Part shown: piece after piece, positions 6,837 through 14,114 of the stretch
How positions within the stretch are numbered: position 1 is the stretch's first letter
How the letters are laid out: the number at the start of each line of letters is the position of its first letter
Assembly: GCA_023423895.1 (NCBI GenBank)
Contig: JAFAER010000140.1
Location: 1 to 31,050 of the forward strand
Length of the DNA: 31,050 bases
Direction of reading: 5' to 3'
From: Pseudomonadota bacterium
GTDB taxonomy: Bacteria; Myxococcota_A; Polyangia; Polyangiales; Polyangiaceae
The notes under the pieces: generated by a model
The model's database searches: none
The model's input: only the letters and a program-made list of their open reading frames with translations
Told to the model about the DNA's origin: nothing
Translations under genes and position numbers: made by a program

Positions 6837-8036
6837 TCAGACCGGGCTCGGCGCGCTCCGCGCCTCCTCGACCGTGGCGCGCTCCTCTTCGCCCACCGCG
6901 ACCGCGTGGTCGACGATGGCGCGCACGTCGTCGCCAGCGAGGATCCGCTCGCGTGCGACGGGTGAACCCGTGAGGAGGTCGAACGCGGGAACGTCGTCGA
7001 CGAACTCGTACTTCTCGGTTCGGAACCGGAAGTGCTCGGGGTGTGCATGGTGCGCGAGCGCGATCAGAGCGACGTAGCAGGCTACCGGACGGAAAGCCGC
7101 GGGGTCGGTCACGTGAATCTGCACGCCGCCGCAGGTCTGCTTAGCGTGTTTGTGGAACGTGGGCTCGAATGCGGTCGGCCGCGCGATGAAGCCGGGCAGC
7201 CCCGTCGCCGCGAGCTCGCGCGCGAGCCTGACGCCGTCGAGCCACGGCGCGCCGGTGAGCTCGAAGGGCCGCGTGGTGCCGCGACCGTCGGAGAGGTTCG
7301 TCCCCTCGAGCAGGCAGCCGCCGGGATAGACGAGCGCCGTTTCGTACGTGGGCATGTTCGGCGACGGCATGACGAACGGCCGATCCCACGCGGTCGCGTG
7401 GGCCTCGCGATCGAGCCTCGTCGAACGGACGACCCTCACGAGCTCGGCATACCCCTCGACCTTCGCGCGCCAGGCCACGATCTCGCCGAGCGTCAGACCA
7501 TGGCGGATCGGCACGCGCTCGAGCCCGACGAACGAGCGGAACGGCGCTTCCTGGAGGCGGCCTTCCGTCTCCGTCCCGCCGAGCGGGTTCGGACGGTCGA
7601 GCACCACGACGCGGACGCCCGCATCGCGGCATGCGCGTGCGACGAGCACAGCCGTCCAGACGAACGTGTAGTAACGAGCGCCCACGTCCTGGAGATCGAT
7701 CACGACGACGTCGATGCCGTCGAGATGCTCCGGCCTCGGCGAAAGGTCCTCGTAGCGATCTCCGTAGAGGCTGACGACGCGCGCTCCGGCCACGGTGCCA
7801 TCGCCGACGCCGATCATGTCCTGGGCATGTCCCGCCCACCCGTGCTCGGGTCCGAAGAGCACGCGGGGATGGATGCCGAGGCCTCGGAGCACGTCGAGCG
7901 CATGAACGAGCTCTCGTGTCACCGACGCAGGATGGGCGAGCAAGCCAACGCGCGCGCTCTTCAGCTCGGTCACGAGCTCGGAGAGCGACGGATCGGACGT
8001 CAGACGATCGAGGCCGACGGAGAGCTTCGTAGGCAA
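6837..8036 (-). CDS. DUF1343 / NamZ-type exo-beta-N-acetylmuramidase-like protein
   Basis: 399 residues, starting at a TTG (8036) with TAGGAT nine bases before it. The nearby ATG at 8047 is out of frame and closes quickly. The protein matches the DUF1343 family throughout: FGPEHG at 61-66, VVIDLQDVGARYYTF, VLDRPNPLGG, MPSPNMPTYETALVYPGGCLLEGTNLSDGRG (positions about 224-254), and the C-terminal region with GVQIHVTDP. Characterised members (NamZ, glycoside hydrolase family 171) release N-acetylmuramic acid from the non-reducing end of peptidoglycan fragments. Unlike secreted NamZ proteins, this one shows no signal peptide, so it may act in the cytoplasm on recycled muropeptides, or the N-terminus may be mis-set. 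The YpfJ-like peptidase gene lies 159 bases upstream on the same strand. Confidence 0.88.
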   Translation of the reverse strand: MPTKLSVGLDRLTSDPSLSELVTELKSARVGLLAHPASVTRELVHALDVLRGLGIHPRVLFGPEHGWAGHAQDMIGVGDGTVAGARVVSLYGDRYEDLSPRPEHLDGIDVVVIDLQDVGARYYTFVWTAVLVARACRDAGVRVVVLDRPNPLGGTETEGRLQEAPFRSFVGLERVPIRHGLTLGEIVAWRAKVEGYAELVRVVRSTRLDREAHATAWDRPFVMPSPNMPTYETALVYPGGCLLEGTNLSDGRGTTRPFELTGAPWLDGVRLARELAATGLPGFIARPTAFEPTFHKHAKQTCGGVQIHVTDPAAFRPVACYVALIALAHHAHPEHFRFRTEKYEFVDDVPAFDLLTGSPVARERILAGDDVRAIVDHAVAVGEEERATVEEARSAPSPV

Positions 8037-8045
8037 GGCGGCCGC

Positions 8046-8051
8046 ATCCTA
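8046..8051 (-). promoter_or_regulatory. candidate -10 element (TAGGAT) for the NamZ-like gene
   Basis: On the minus strand TAGGAT is followed by nine bases (GCGGCCGCC) and the TTG start at 8036. AGGA inside it could instead serve as a ribosome-binding site about ten bases from the start, so the two readings compete. Confidence 0.3.
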
Positions 8052-8195
8052 GCGCATTCGCGAAGCCGGCCGCGGTTCGTCCGCCCGGAGGCGTTCTTCC
8101 TCCGCGAGCGTTCACCGGGTCCGCCGCGGTCGCATACCGCGATGCGGCGATCGACGCCGTCCTCGACCCTTACCTGACGTGATCGCGACCCGTGA

Positions 8196-9068
8196 TCAGA
8201 GCGTGCTCGCGCGGAACGTGTCGCAGGCGTCGACGTCGCCGCGCTCATAGCCGGTGCGGAACCAGCGCGCGCGCTGCTCCGCGGTCCCGTGCGTGAACGA
8301 CTCCGGGGTCACGACGCCTCCTGCCTGTTTCTGCAGGCGATCGTCGCCGATCGAGGACGCCGCCGTGAGCGCCTCTTCGACGTCGCCCTGCTCGAGGAGG
8401 CCACGCGACTGCGTCGAGTGCGCCCAGACTCCCGCCAAGCAGTCAGCCTGGAGCTCGAGACGAACGCTTGCTCCAGCTTCGCCCTCACGCTGCGACTTCT
8501 TCAAGCTGCGAACTGCCGCGGCGGCGCCGAGCTGGTTCTGCACGTGATGCCCGATCTCGTGCGCGATGACGTAAGCCTGCGCGAAGTCACCCTTGGCGCC
8601 GAAGCGGCGCGCGAGGTCATCGTAGAACGAGAGGTCGATGTACACGCGCTCGTCGCTCGGGCAGTAGAACGGCCCCGTCGCCGCCTGGCCGTAACCGCAG
8701 GCCGTCGACGTCGCGTCCGAGAAGAGGACGAGCTTCGCATTCCGGTACTGACGTCCGCCCTTCGCGAAGATGTCCTGCCAGGTCTTCTGTGTGTCGTCGA
8801 GGACGTAACCGACGAACTGCCTCCCCTCGTCGTCGACGGTCGCGCCCGTCGTCTGGGCGACGCCTGGGGCATCGTTGTCATTCGTGCCGAAGATGCCGGT
8901 GAAGGCGGAGCCGACGAGGATCAGCAGCAGCACGACGATCCCGATGGGATGACGCATGAGCAGCGGCGCGAAGGCGAGGATGCCGCGTCCCATCGCACCG
9001 CCGCCCCCTCCGCCTTGCCCTCGTCGATCGATGACGTCCGGACTGTCGTGACCTCGCTCCCAGCGCAT
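8196..9068 (-). CDS. ypfJ: neutral zinc metallopeptidase, YpfJ (KPN_02809) family
   Basis: 290 residues. The N-terminus is hydrophilic with a glycine run (MRWERG... GGGGGG), followed by one membrane helix (about 40-60). The extracytoplasmic domain carries HEIGHH at 170-175, a zincin motif with His170, Glu171 and His174, and LELQADCLAGVWA (204-216), where Glu205 or Asp209 may be the third metal ligand. These segments, and FYCPSDERVYIDLSFY upstream of them, are diagnostic of the YpfJ/neutral zinc metallopeptidase family; substrates are unknown. The ATG at 9068 gives the usual RWE start of this family. The gene is divergent from the sigma-54 response regulator across about 215 bases. Confidence 0.92.
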   Translation of the reverse strand: MRWERGHDSPDVIDRRGQGGGGGGAMGRGILAFAPLLMRHPIGIVVLLLILVGSAFTGIFGTNDNDAPGVAQTTGATVDDEGRQFVGYVLDDTQKTWQDIFAKGGRQYRNAKLVLFSDATSTACGYGQAATGPFYCPSDERVYIDLSFYDDLARRFGAKGDFAQAYVIAHEIGHHVQNQLGAAAAVRSLKKSQREGEAGASVRLELQADCLAGVWAHSTQSRGLLEQGDVEEALTAASSIGDDRLQKQAGGVVTPESFTHGTAEQRARWFRTGYERGDVDACDTFRASTL

Positions 9069-9243
9069 GCGGCGACCTGAAGCAAGGCGGCTGCCAGCGC
9101 TCCGGCGCGCGAGCTCGACCAGTGACGCGCGCTCGCGCTCACCGCCCGACGGGGCTGCCTCACACGGGCGGTCCGTGAGTCGTGGCCCCGCCTGGAAGAA
9201 TTTGCGAGGTCGCGGCAGCGGTCAACCCGGGCCCGCGGATGGA

Positions 9244-9252
9244 TGGTATGCT
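9244..9252 (+). promoter_or_regulatory. candidate extended -10 promoter (TGG TATGCT) for the response regulator
   Basis: TGGTATGCT has the TGn extension plus a four-of-six -10 hexamer. Transcription would begin near 9259, giving a leader of about 25 bases to ATG 9284. The identical nine bases recur at 11614-11622 before the lipoprotein gene. No clear -35 is seen, which is tolerated by extended -10 promoters. Confidence 0.4.
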
Positions 9253-9283
9253 CCGCCTCGCAACTTTTGCGGATGGGCCCCCG

Positions 9284-10648
9284 ATGCGCCGTGTGCTGGT
9301 CGTCGACGACGAAGAGAACATCCGCCTCGTCCTGAAGACGCTGCTGAAGCGCCACGGCTACGACGTGGAGGTGGCGGACAGCGGAGAGGCGGCGCTCGTG
9401 CTCGTCGACTCCTTCGGCCCCGACGTGATCCTCACGGACGTCCGGATGCCGAAGATGAACGGCCTCGATCTGCTGGCGACGTTGAAGGCGAAGCAGAACC
9501 CGGCGACCGTCATCGTCATGAGCGCCTACGGGAGCGTCGACCTCGCGCTGGAGGCGATGAAGGCCGGCGCATACGACTACGTCGGCAAGCCGTTCAAGCC
9601 CGACGAGATCGTCCTCGCGCTCCGGAAGGCGGAAGAGCGCGAGTCTCTCCGGCGCGAAAATCGAGCGCTCAAGGAGCAGATCCAGAAGGACAGCCAGTTC
9701 GAGTCGATCCTCGCCAAGAGCCAGGCGATGACGGACATCTTCCGCACGATCACGAAGATCGCCGACTTCAAGACGACCGTCCTCATCCAGGGCGAGAGCG
9801 GCGTCGGCAAGGAGCTCGTCGCGCGAGCCGTGCACGCGCGAAGCTCGCGACGAAACCATCCCTTCGTCCCGATCAACTGCGGAGCGATCCCGGAGAACCT
9901 CCTGGAGAGCGAGCTCTTCGGCCACAAGAAAGGCGCCTTCACGGACGCGAACGCGGATCGTCGCGGGCTCTTCGAAGAAGCCGACGGCGGGACGTTGTTC
10001 CTCGACGAGATCGGCGAGCTCCCGTTGAACCTGCAGGTGAAGCTCCTGCGCGCCCTCCAGGAAGAGTCGATCCGGCGCCTCGGCGACTCCCGGGACGTGA
10101 AGATCGACGTACGGATCATCACGGCAACCCATCGCGACCTCGCAGCCGAGGCGAAGGCCGGACGCTTCCGCGAAGACCTCTTCTACCGAATCAACGTCCT
10201 TCCGATCGTGATCCCGCCGCTCCGGGCCCGCAAGGAGGACATCAACCTCCTCATCGATCACTTCCTGACGAGGAACAACACACGTCTCGGTACGCAGATC
10301 CGCGGTCTCACGGCCGACGCGCGGAAGCTGTTGCTCGAGTACACGTGGCCGGGAAACGTCCGCGAGCTCGAGAACACGATCGAGCGCGCCATGGTCCTTT
10401 GCGACGGCGACGTGATCGATGCCCACGATCTGCCGGAGCGTCTGCGCGAAGCCCTCGACCCGGTCCAGGTGCAGCTCGCGACCGGGGAGCTGTCGGTCAA
10501 GAAGACGACGGCGGCGATCGAAGAGATCCTCATCCGGCGCGCCCTCCAGAAGACGCGGGGGAACCGGACCCGCGCGGCCGAGCTGCTCGAGATCAGCCAC
10601 CGGGCGCTCCTCTACAAGATCAAGGACTACAAGATCTCCGACCTCTGA
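9284..10648 (+). CDS. NtrC-family sigma-54-dependent response regulator
   Basis: 454 residues from ATG 9284, chosen because MRRVLVVDDEEN is the normal beginning of a receiver domain. Upstream in-frame ATGs at 9182, 9239 and 9248 would add a non-conserved leader. The receiver (1-120) has acidic residues D8-D9, phosphoacceptor Asp52 and Lys102. The AAA+ ATPase (about 140-375) has Walker A GESGVGKE (170-177), the sigma-54 contact loop GAFTDA (217-222; the commonest form is GAFTGA) and Walker B GGTLFLDE (235-242). A Fis-type helix-turn-helix closes the protein (411-450). It should activate RpoN promoters after phosphorylation. No histidine kinase gene is adjacent, so its partner is encoded elsewhere. 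Confidence 0.95.
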   Translation: MRRVLVVDDEENIRLVLKTLLKRHGYDVEVADSGEAALVLVDSFGPDVILTDVRMPKMNGLDLLATLKAKQNPATVIVMSAYGSVDLALEAMKAGAYDYVGKPFKPDEIVLALRKAEERESLRRENRALKEQIQKDSQFESILAKSQAMTDIFRTITKIADFKTTVLIQGESGVGKELVARAVHARSSRRNHPFVPINCGAIPENLLESELFGHKKGAFTDANADRRGLFEEADGGTLFLDEIGELPLNLQVKLLRALQEESIRRLGDSRDVKIDVRIITATHRDLAAEAKAGRFREDLFYRINVLPIVIPPLRARKEDINLLIDHFLTRNNTRLGTQIRGLTADARKLLLEYTWPGNVRELENTIERAMVLCDGDVIDAHDLPERLREALDPVQVQLATGELSVKKTTAAIEEILIRRALQKTRGNRTRAAELLEISHRALLYKIKDYKISDL

Positions 10649-10708
10649 ACGCGAACGCGTCCCGGAGGCGAGCATCCTGTAGAGTGTTCGTCCTCGCATC
10701 GCACGACG

Positions 10709-11587
10709 ATGAACCTCGACGCCATACTCTCCGACGACCAACGAACGCGTGACGGAGCGCTCGCAGAGGTTGCGACCGCACCGGAGCACACGAGATCGGC
10801 GCTCGCCTCGAAGCTCGGAATCGTCGCCCGCGAGGCCGCAGACGCCCTGGCTGCGGCCGAAGAGGCGGATCAGCCCGCAGCCGAGCACGAGACTCGCCTC
10901 GGTCGAGCGACCGCCGCGCTCTCGCGGCTGCGCGTCGAGCTCGCGCGCACGTGCCTCCTCCGCATCGCGGACGAAGGCTCGAAGCGCGTGAAGGCATCGC
11001 TTGCCGACGCGCTTCGCGAGACGCGAACCGCGGAAGGGCGAGCCGTCCTCGTTCACTTGCTCTCGGACGACGACGCGCGTGGAGACGCGATCCTCGCGAT
11101 CGGGTCCGCACCGTGGCCGGAGGTGCTCCCGGCGCTCATCGAGGTGGCCGAGGCCGACGATCACGCGGCTCGGCTCGGGGCAGCGCCGATCGCTCGATGC
11201 GGGGCGAGCGGAGGACCGAAAGAGCTCCACGCGGCGATCGACTTCCTCCTCGAGCTGCTCGACGAAGACGCCGCGTTCGAGCCTGCGATCGACGCGCTGC
11301 TCCGGCTCGGAGCGGCGTTGCCGGCGATCGTGCCGAGGGCGAAGCGTCTCACGAAGGAGCCCGGTCGGCGCAAGATCGCCGGGCTTTGCCTCCTCGCCGC
11401 GTACGGCGATGAGGGCAACGCGAGCTTCCTCGAGCTCGCTCTCTCGGGAACGAAGACGGACGAGGACGCGGCCCGGAAGTTCCTCGAGCCGATGCTCGAC
11501 GACGCCGACGAGCGCATCCGGGCCGCGGCAGAGCGGACCTGGCGAGCGCTCGATCTGAGCCGCGTCTCCGGACCGTCACGAGGGTGA
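10709..11587 (+). CDS. HEAT-repeat-like helical protein of unknown function
   Basis: 292 residues, no signal peptide or membrane segment. It is Ala/Leu/Glu/Asp/Arg-rich, with repeated helical pairs such as RAVLVHLLSDDDARGDAILAIG, PEVLPALIEVAEADD and LLELLDEDAAFEPAIDALLRLG, which fit HEAT or armadillo-type repeats and suggest protein binding. The C-terminus (DDADERIRAAAERTWRAL) is a typical HEAT-repeat ending. It begins 60 bases after the response regulator gene on the same strand; TAGAGT at 10681-10686 could be its own -10. No specific function can be assigned. Such scaffold proteins are common in myxobacteria. Confidence 0.75.
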   Translation: MNLDAILSDDQRTRDGALAEVATAPEHTRSALASKLGIVAREAADALAAAEEADQPAAEHETRLGRATAALSRLRVELARTCLLRIADEGSKRVKASLADALRETRTAEGRAVLVHLLSDDDARGDAILAIGSAPWPEVLPALIEVAEADDHAARLGAAPIARCGASGGPKELHAAIDFLLELLDEDAAFEPAIDALLRLGAALPAIVPRAKRLTKEPGRRKIAGLCLLAAYGDEGNASFLELALSGTKTDEDAARKFLEPMLDDADERIRAAAERTWRALDLSRVSGPSRG

Positions 11588-11613
11588 CCCGCGGGTTTCG
11601 CGCAACAGCCGGG

Positions 11614-11622
11614 TGGTATGCT
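11614..11622 (+). promoter_or_regulatory. candidate extended -10 promoter (TGG TATGCT), leaderless for the lipoprotein gene
   Basis: The hexamer TATGCT ends seven bases (GGGCCAC) before ATG 11630, so transcription would begin at or one base before the start codon. This supports ATG 11630 over the ATG at 11618, which lies inside the hexamer. It is identical to 9244-9252. Confidence 0.45.
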
Positions 11623-11629
11623 GGGCCAC

Positions 11630-12172
11630 ATGCGAGCCCTTGCGATCGTGGTCTGGGGGATGTGCGCCTGGGGAGTGTCGGCGTGCGGCGGGAGCAAGCA
11701 GAAGGCGAAAGAGCCGACGGACGACAAGCCCGCATACACGGACGAGACGCCGAAGTGGGAAGGCGCGACGGCGCCCGATCCGAACGCACCGGCGAAGGCG
11801 TCTTCGGGAGGCGCGCCCACCGTCAACGAGGCGCCCGCAAAGCGCACCGATCAGTACGACAAGGAGGCCACGGAGGTCGTCCTCAAGCGCGCTGCCCGAC
11901 AGGTGAAAGAGAACTGCGGCCACGCAAAGGACGAGAACGGCAAGGCCGTCGGTCCGTGGGGCAATGCGACGATCATGGTGCAGCTCGGACACAACGGTCA
12001 CTCGAAGGGCACGACCGTCCCGTCGCCGTTCCAGGGGCAGCCGACCGGCAACTGCGTCGAGAAGGCGTTCACGAACCTCACGTTCCCGCCGTGGGCAGGG
12101 TCGGACACCGAGGTGGCCTGGGAAGTCGAGCTCGTCGAACCCGGCAAAGAGAAGGCGGCCGGAAAGAAGTAA
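11630..12172 (+). CDS. lipoprotein with an AgmX/TonB-C-like C-terminal domain
   Basis: 180 residues. The signal peptide ends in VSAC (Cys19), a good lipobox. A charged, Pro/Ala/Lys-rich linker (20-75) follows, then a compact domain (about 78-172) with Cys96 and Cys142 spaced to form a disulphide. Its pattern is a helix with Cys, GPWGNATIMVQLGHNG, a second Cys helix, then TFPPW and an EVAWEVEL strand. This follows the plan of the AgmX/PglI C-terminal and TonB C-terminal-like domains that are abundant in myxobacteria. The extracytoplasmic tail of the kinase at 2412-4352 has a matching arrangement. Role unknown; probably periplasmic, binding a protein or the cell wall. ATG 11618 is the alternative start. 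Confidence 0.75.
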   Translation: MRALAIVVWGMCAWGVSACGGSKQKAKEPTDDKPAYTDETPKWEGATAPDPNAPAKASSGGAPTVNEAPAKRTDQYDKEATEVVLKRAARQVKENCGHAKDENGKAVGPWGNATIMVQLGHNGHSKGTTVPSPFQGQPTGNCVEKAFTNLTFPPWAGSDTEVAWEVELVEPGKEKAAGKK

Positions 12173-12179
12173 CGCGGTC

Positions 12180-12220
12180 GCTCGACCCACGATCCGGCCG
12201 CGGCGACGCCTGGGTCGAGC
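12180..12220 (+). terminator. 10-bp perfect inverted repeat after the lipoprotein gene
   Basis: GCTCGACCCA (12180-12189) and TGGGTCGAGC (12211-12220) can pair around a 21-base GC-rich loop, seven bases past the lipoprotein stop and 30 bases before the methyltransferase. No U-tract follows, so it is either a U-less terminator or an mRNA 3'-end stabiliser. Confidence 0.45.
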
Positions 12221-12249
12221 CGAGACCTCGATGAAGGAGACGTCCGGGA

Positions 12250-13053
12250 ATGCGTGAAGGACGTCCGAGCGCAACCGCGCTCTTCGTCGCGTGTGCACGC
12301 GGCGCGGCGGGCATCGATCCGATCGCTCGACGCTTGGTGCCTCGTCCGTTTGCGCTCCTCGCTCGCGCCCCGATCCACCGGGTATCCCCGCTGGCCCCGC
12401 TCGTGGCGCTCATGCTCGTGCGCACACGCGCGATCGACGAGGTCGTCCAGACGGATGCTCGGCGCGGAACGGTGCAGGTGGTGATCCTCGGCGCGGGGCT
12501 GTGCGCACGGGCGTGGCGGCTCGGCGAGCTCGGCGATTCGATCGTGTACGAGGTCGATCACCCGGCAACGCAGGCGTACAAGCGCTCGCGCCTCGGCGAG
12601 CTCGTCCCCACCGCGCGCGAGGTCCGGTTCGTGGCGGTCGACTTCGAACGGGACGATCTCCGGAACGCGCTCGAGAAGGCCGGCCACTCCCAGGCCGCTC
12701 CGACCACATGGATCTGGGAGGGCGTGACGCCGTACCTCACGCCCGAGGCAATCGCGGGCACGCTCACGACGGTTCAGGCGCTCTCGTCGCCAGGCAGCAC
12801 GATCGCGCTCACCTACTATCCTCCGTCCGATTGGCGTGAGCATCCGATGGTCCGGGCCGTATCGCTCGGAGCACGGTTCCTCGGCGAGCCGTTCGTCGGG
12901 CTGATGCACACCGACGAGATGCACGCGCTGCTCGAGCAGAGCGGCTTCGGCGTCGACGACGACGCTACGAACAGCGAGCTCGCTCGACGCATGGGCCTCG
13001 TGAGCGCTTGGCCTGCCATCGAAGAGCGCATCGTCGTCGCCACGCGCAGGTGA
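12250..13053 (+). CDS. class I SAM-dependent methyltransferase, LCM/PPM1-like (TIGR00027 type)
   Basis: 267 residues. VVILGAGLCARAWRL (about 77-91) is the SAM-binding glycine loop, YEVDHPATQAYK (99-110) the acidic-loop motif, and IWEGVTPYLT (154-163) the signature that follows in the leucine carboxyl methyltransferase-like family of myxobacteria and actinobacteria. The C-terminal sheet is present (ERIVVATRR), so the protein looks complete. The natural substrate is unknown; relatives include enzymes of natural-product pathways, but no such cluster is seen here. GAAGGAG (12234-12240) lies nine bases before the ATG. A U-less hairpin lies on each side of the gene, so it may be its own transcription unit. 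Confidence 0.85.
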   Translation: MREGRPSATALFVACARGAAGIDPIARRLVPRPFALLARAPIHRVSPLAPLVALMLVRTRAIDEVVQTDARRGTVQVVILGAGLCARAWRLGELGDSIVYEVDHPATQAYKRSRLGELVPTAREVRFVAVDFERDDLRNALEKAGHSQAAPTTWIWEGVTPYLTPEAIAGTLTTVQALSSPGSTIALTYYPPSDWREHPMVRAVSLGARFLGEPFVGLMHTDEMHALLEQSGFGVDDDATNSELARRMGLVSAWPAIEERIVVATRR

Positions 13054-13060
13054 CGACGCG

Positions 13061-13080
13061 ACCGTGGCTAGAGCCACGGT
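13061..13080 (+). terminator. 8-bp hairpin after the methyltransferase gene
   Basis: ACCGTGGC (13061-13068) and GCCACGGT (13073-13080) close a four-base TAGA loop, seven bases past the stop codon. The stem is perfect, but there is no U-tract. Confidence 0.5.
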
Positions 13081-13155
13081 CCGGTCCACGCCGAACGCAG
13101 CTTCAGTGTCGATGGCGTAGCGACTGCACGCGCGCCGGCAGCGAAGGAGGCAGTG

Positions 13156-13983
13156 ATGAAAACAAACGTACGACTCATCAGCGCCAGCGCGGGCGTCATG
13201 ATCGCGCTTGGACTCACGTTCGTGCCTGCGGTCGCACAGGCAGCTGCACCCGCCGAAGAGATCATGAGCCCGGCGGAGGACAAGCATGGTGCGCAGCGCA
13301 TGTTCGAACGCGCGCTCGACGAGGTCGAGCTCCGTCCCGAACAGCAGAAGGCGGTCGAGGAGCTGAAGGCCGAAGCCGAGGAGAGACACAAGCCGGTGAA
13401 GGAGGCGAAGCGGGAGCTGATGAACGCCGCGGCCGATCAAGTCGAGGCAGGAAAGATCGATCGGTGCGCGCTCGATCCGCAAATCGAGCGCGTCGCGAGT
13501 GCGAAGGCGCAGGCACATCCAGGGGATCGCGCCGCGTTCGAGAAGCTCCACTCGATCCTCGACAAGGACCAGCGCGCGAAGTTCGTCGACGCGCTCCAGC
13601 GGCGCTGGGAGGCCCGACGACAAGCGCACGATCCGACGAAGCTTGCCGACAAGATGGCGCGTGAGCTCGGTCTCACGGACGAGCAGAAGGGCAAGGTCCA
13701 GCAAATCTTGTCAGGGCTCCAAGAGATCAGCCAGGCGCTCGGCGTCCACGAGGCGCACAGCGAGCGCTGGACGCGGATCCTCGAGGCATTCAAGGGCGAC
13801 CGCTTCGTCCTCGATGAGATCTCGCCGGCCGAGGACGTCGCGGCGATGGTGAAGAGGAAGATGGAGGGGCACCTCTGGGCCGCCGAAGCTCTGCTCCCCG
13901 TGCTGACCAAGGATCAGCGTGGACGCCTGGCGGAGAAGCTCCGCGGAAAGGCGCGCGGCTACACCGAGGCCGAGGAGGACTGA
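13156..13983 (+). CDS. periplasmic Spy/CpxP-like protein with duplicated LTxxQ-type lobes
   Basis: 275 residues. GAAGGAGG at 13143-13150 sits five bases before ATG 13156, the clearest ribosome-binding site in the window; the GTG at 13153 is less likely. A signal peptide is cleaved after AQA (about residue 29). The mature protein is almost all charged helix. LTxxQ-type motifs occur as ELRPEQQ (58-64), LDKDQR (135-140), LTDEQK (173-178) and LTKDQR (250-255). The first and second pairs have matching spacing, so two Spy-like lobes appear to be fused; classical Spy and CpxP have one. Spy and CpxP are envelope-stress chaperones, and CpxP also inhibits the CpxA sensor. A similar envelope role here is inference. 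No sensor kinase gene is adjacent. Confidence 0.8.
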   Translation: MKTNVRLISASAGVMIALGLTFVPAVAQAAAPAEEIMSPAEDKHGAQRMFERALDEVELRPEQQKAVEELKAEAEERHKPVKEAKRELMNAAADQVEAGKIDRCALDPQIERVASAKAQAHPGDRAAFEKLHSILDKDQRAKFVDALQRRWEARRQAHDPTKLADKMARELGLTDEQKGKVQQILSGLQEISQALGVHEAHSERWTRILEAFKGDRFVLDEISPAEDVAAMVKRKMEGHLWAAEALLPVLTKDQRGRLAEKLRGKARGYTEAEED

Positions 13984-14001
13984 GGGGCGCCATCGACGCT
14001 C

Positions 14002-14038
14002 CGGGCCTGCGCAGCGCTCCGACGTCTGCGCAGGCCCG
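14002..14038. terminator. 13-bp perfect hairpin between convergent genes, probable bidirectional terminator
   Basis: CGGGCCTGCGCAG (14002-14014) pairs perfectly with CTGCGCAGGCCCG (14026-14038) around an 11-base loop. It starts 19 bases after the Spy-like gene and lies 76 bases from the end of the convergent HD/receiver gene. Neither strand has a U-tract. Confidence 0.6.
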
Positions 14039-14114
14039 CTCGCCGGCGCTCGGCTCCTGACCTCACGCTGGCGTGAACGTCAGGCACCCGAGCTGCGGAA
14101 ACGCAATGCTCGGC

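Noticed and set aside
8000..8248. 82-residue minus-strand frame between ypfJ and the NamZ-like gene
   Set aside because: It overlaps both genes out of frame and is Arg/Ser-rich. The 159-base gap shows no supported gene.
9069..9283. sigma-54 (-24/-12) promoter before the response regulator
   Set aside because: TGGAAGAATTTGC near 9193-9205 has the wrong spacing between the GG and GC elements, so the extended -10 candidate is preferred.
8921..11230. 769-residue minus-strand open frame opposite the sigma-54 regulator
   Set aside because: It lies opposite a full NtrC-family gene, has Arg/Glu-rich low-complexity composition and contains no recognisable motif.
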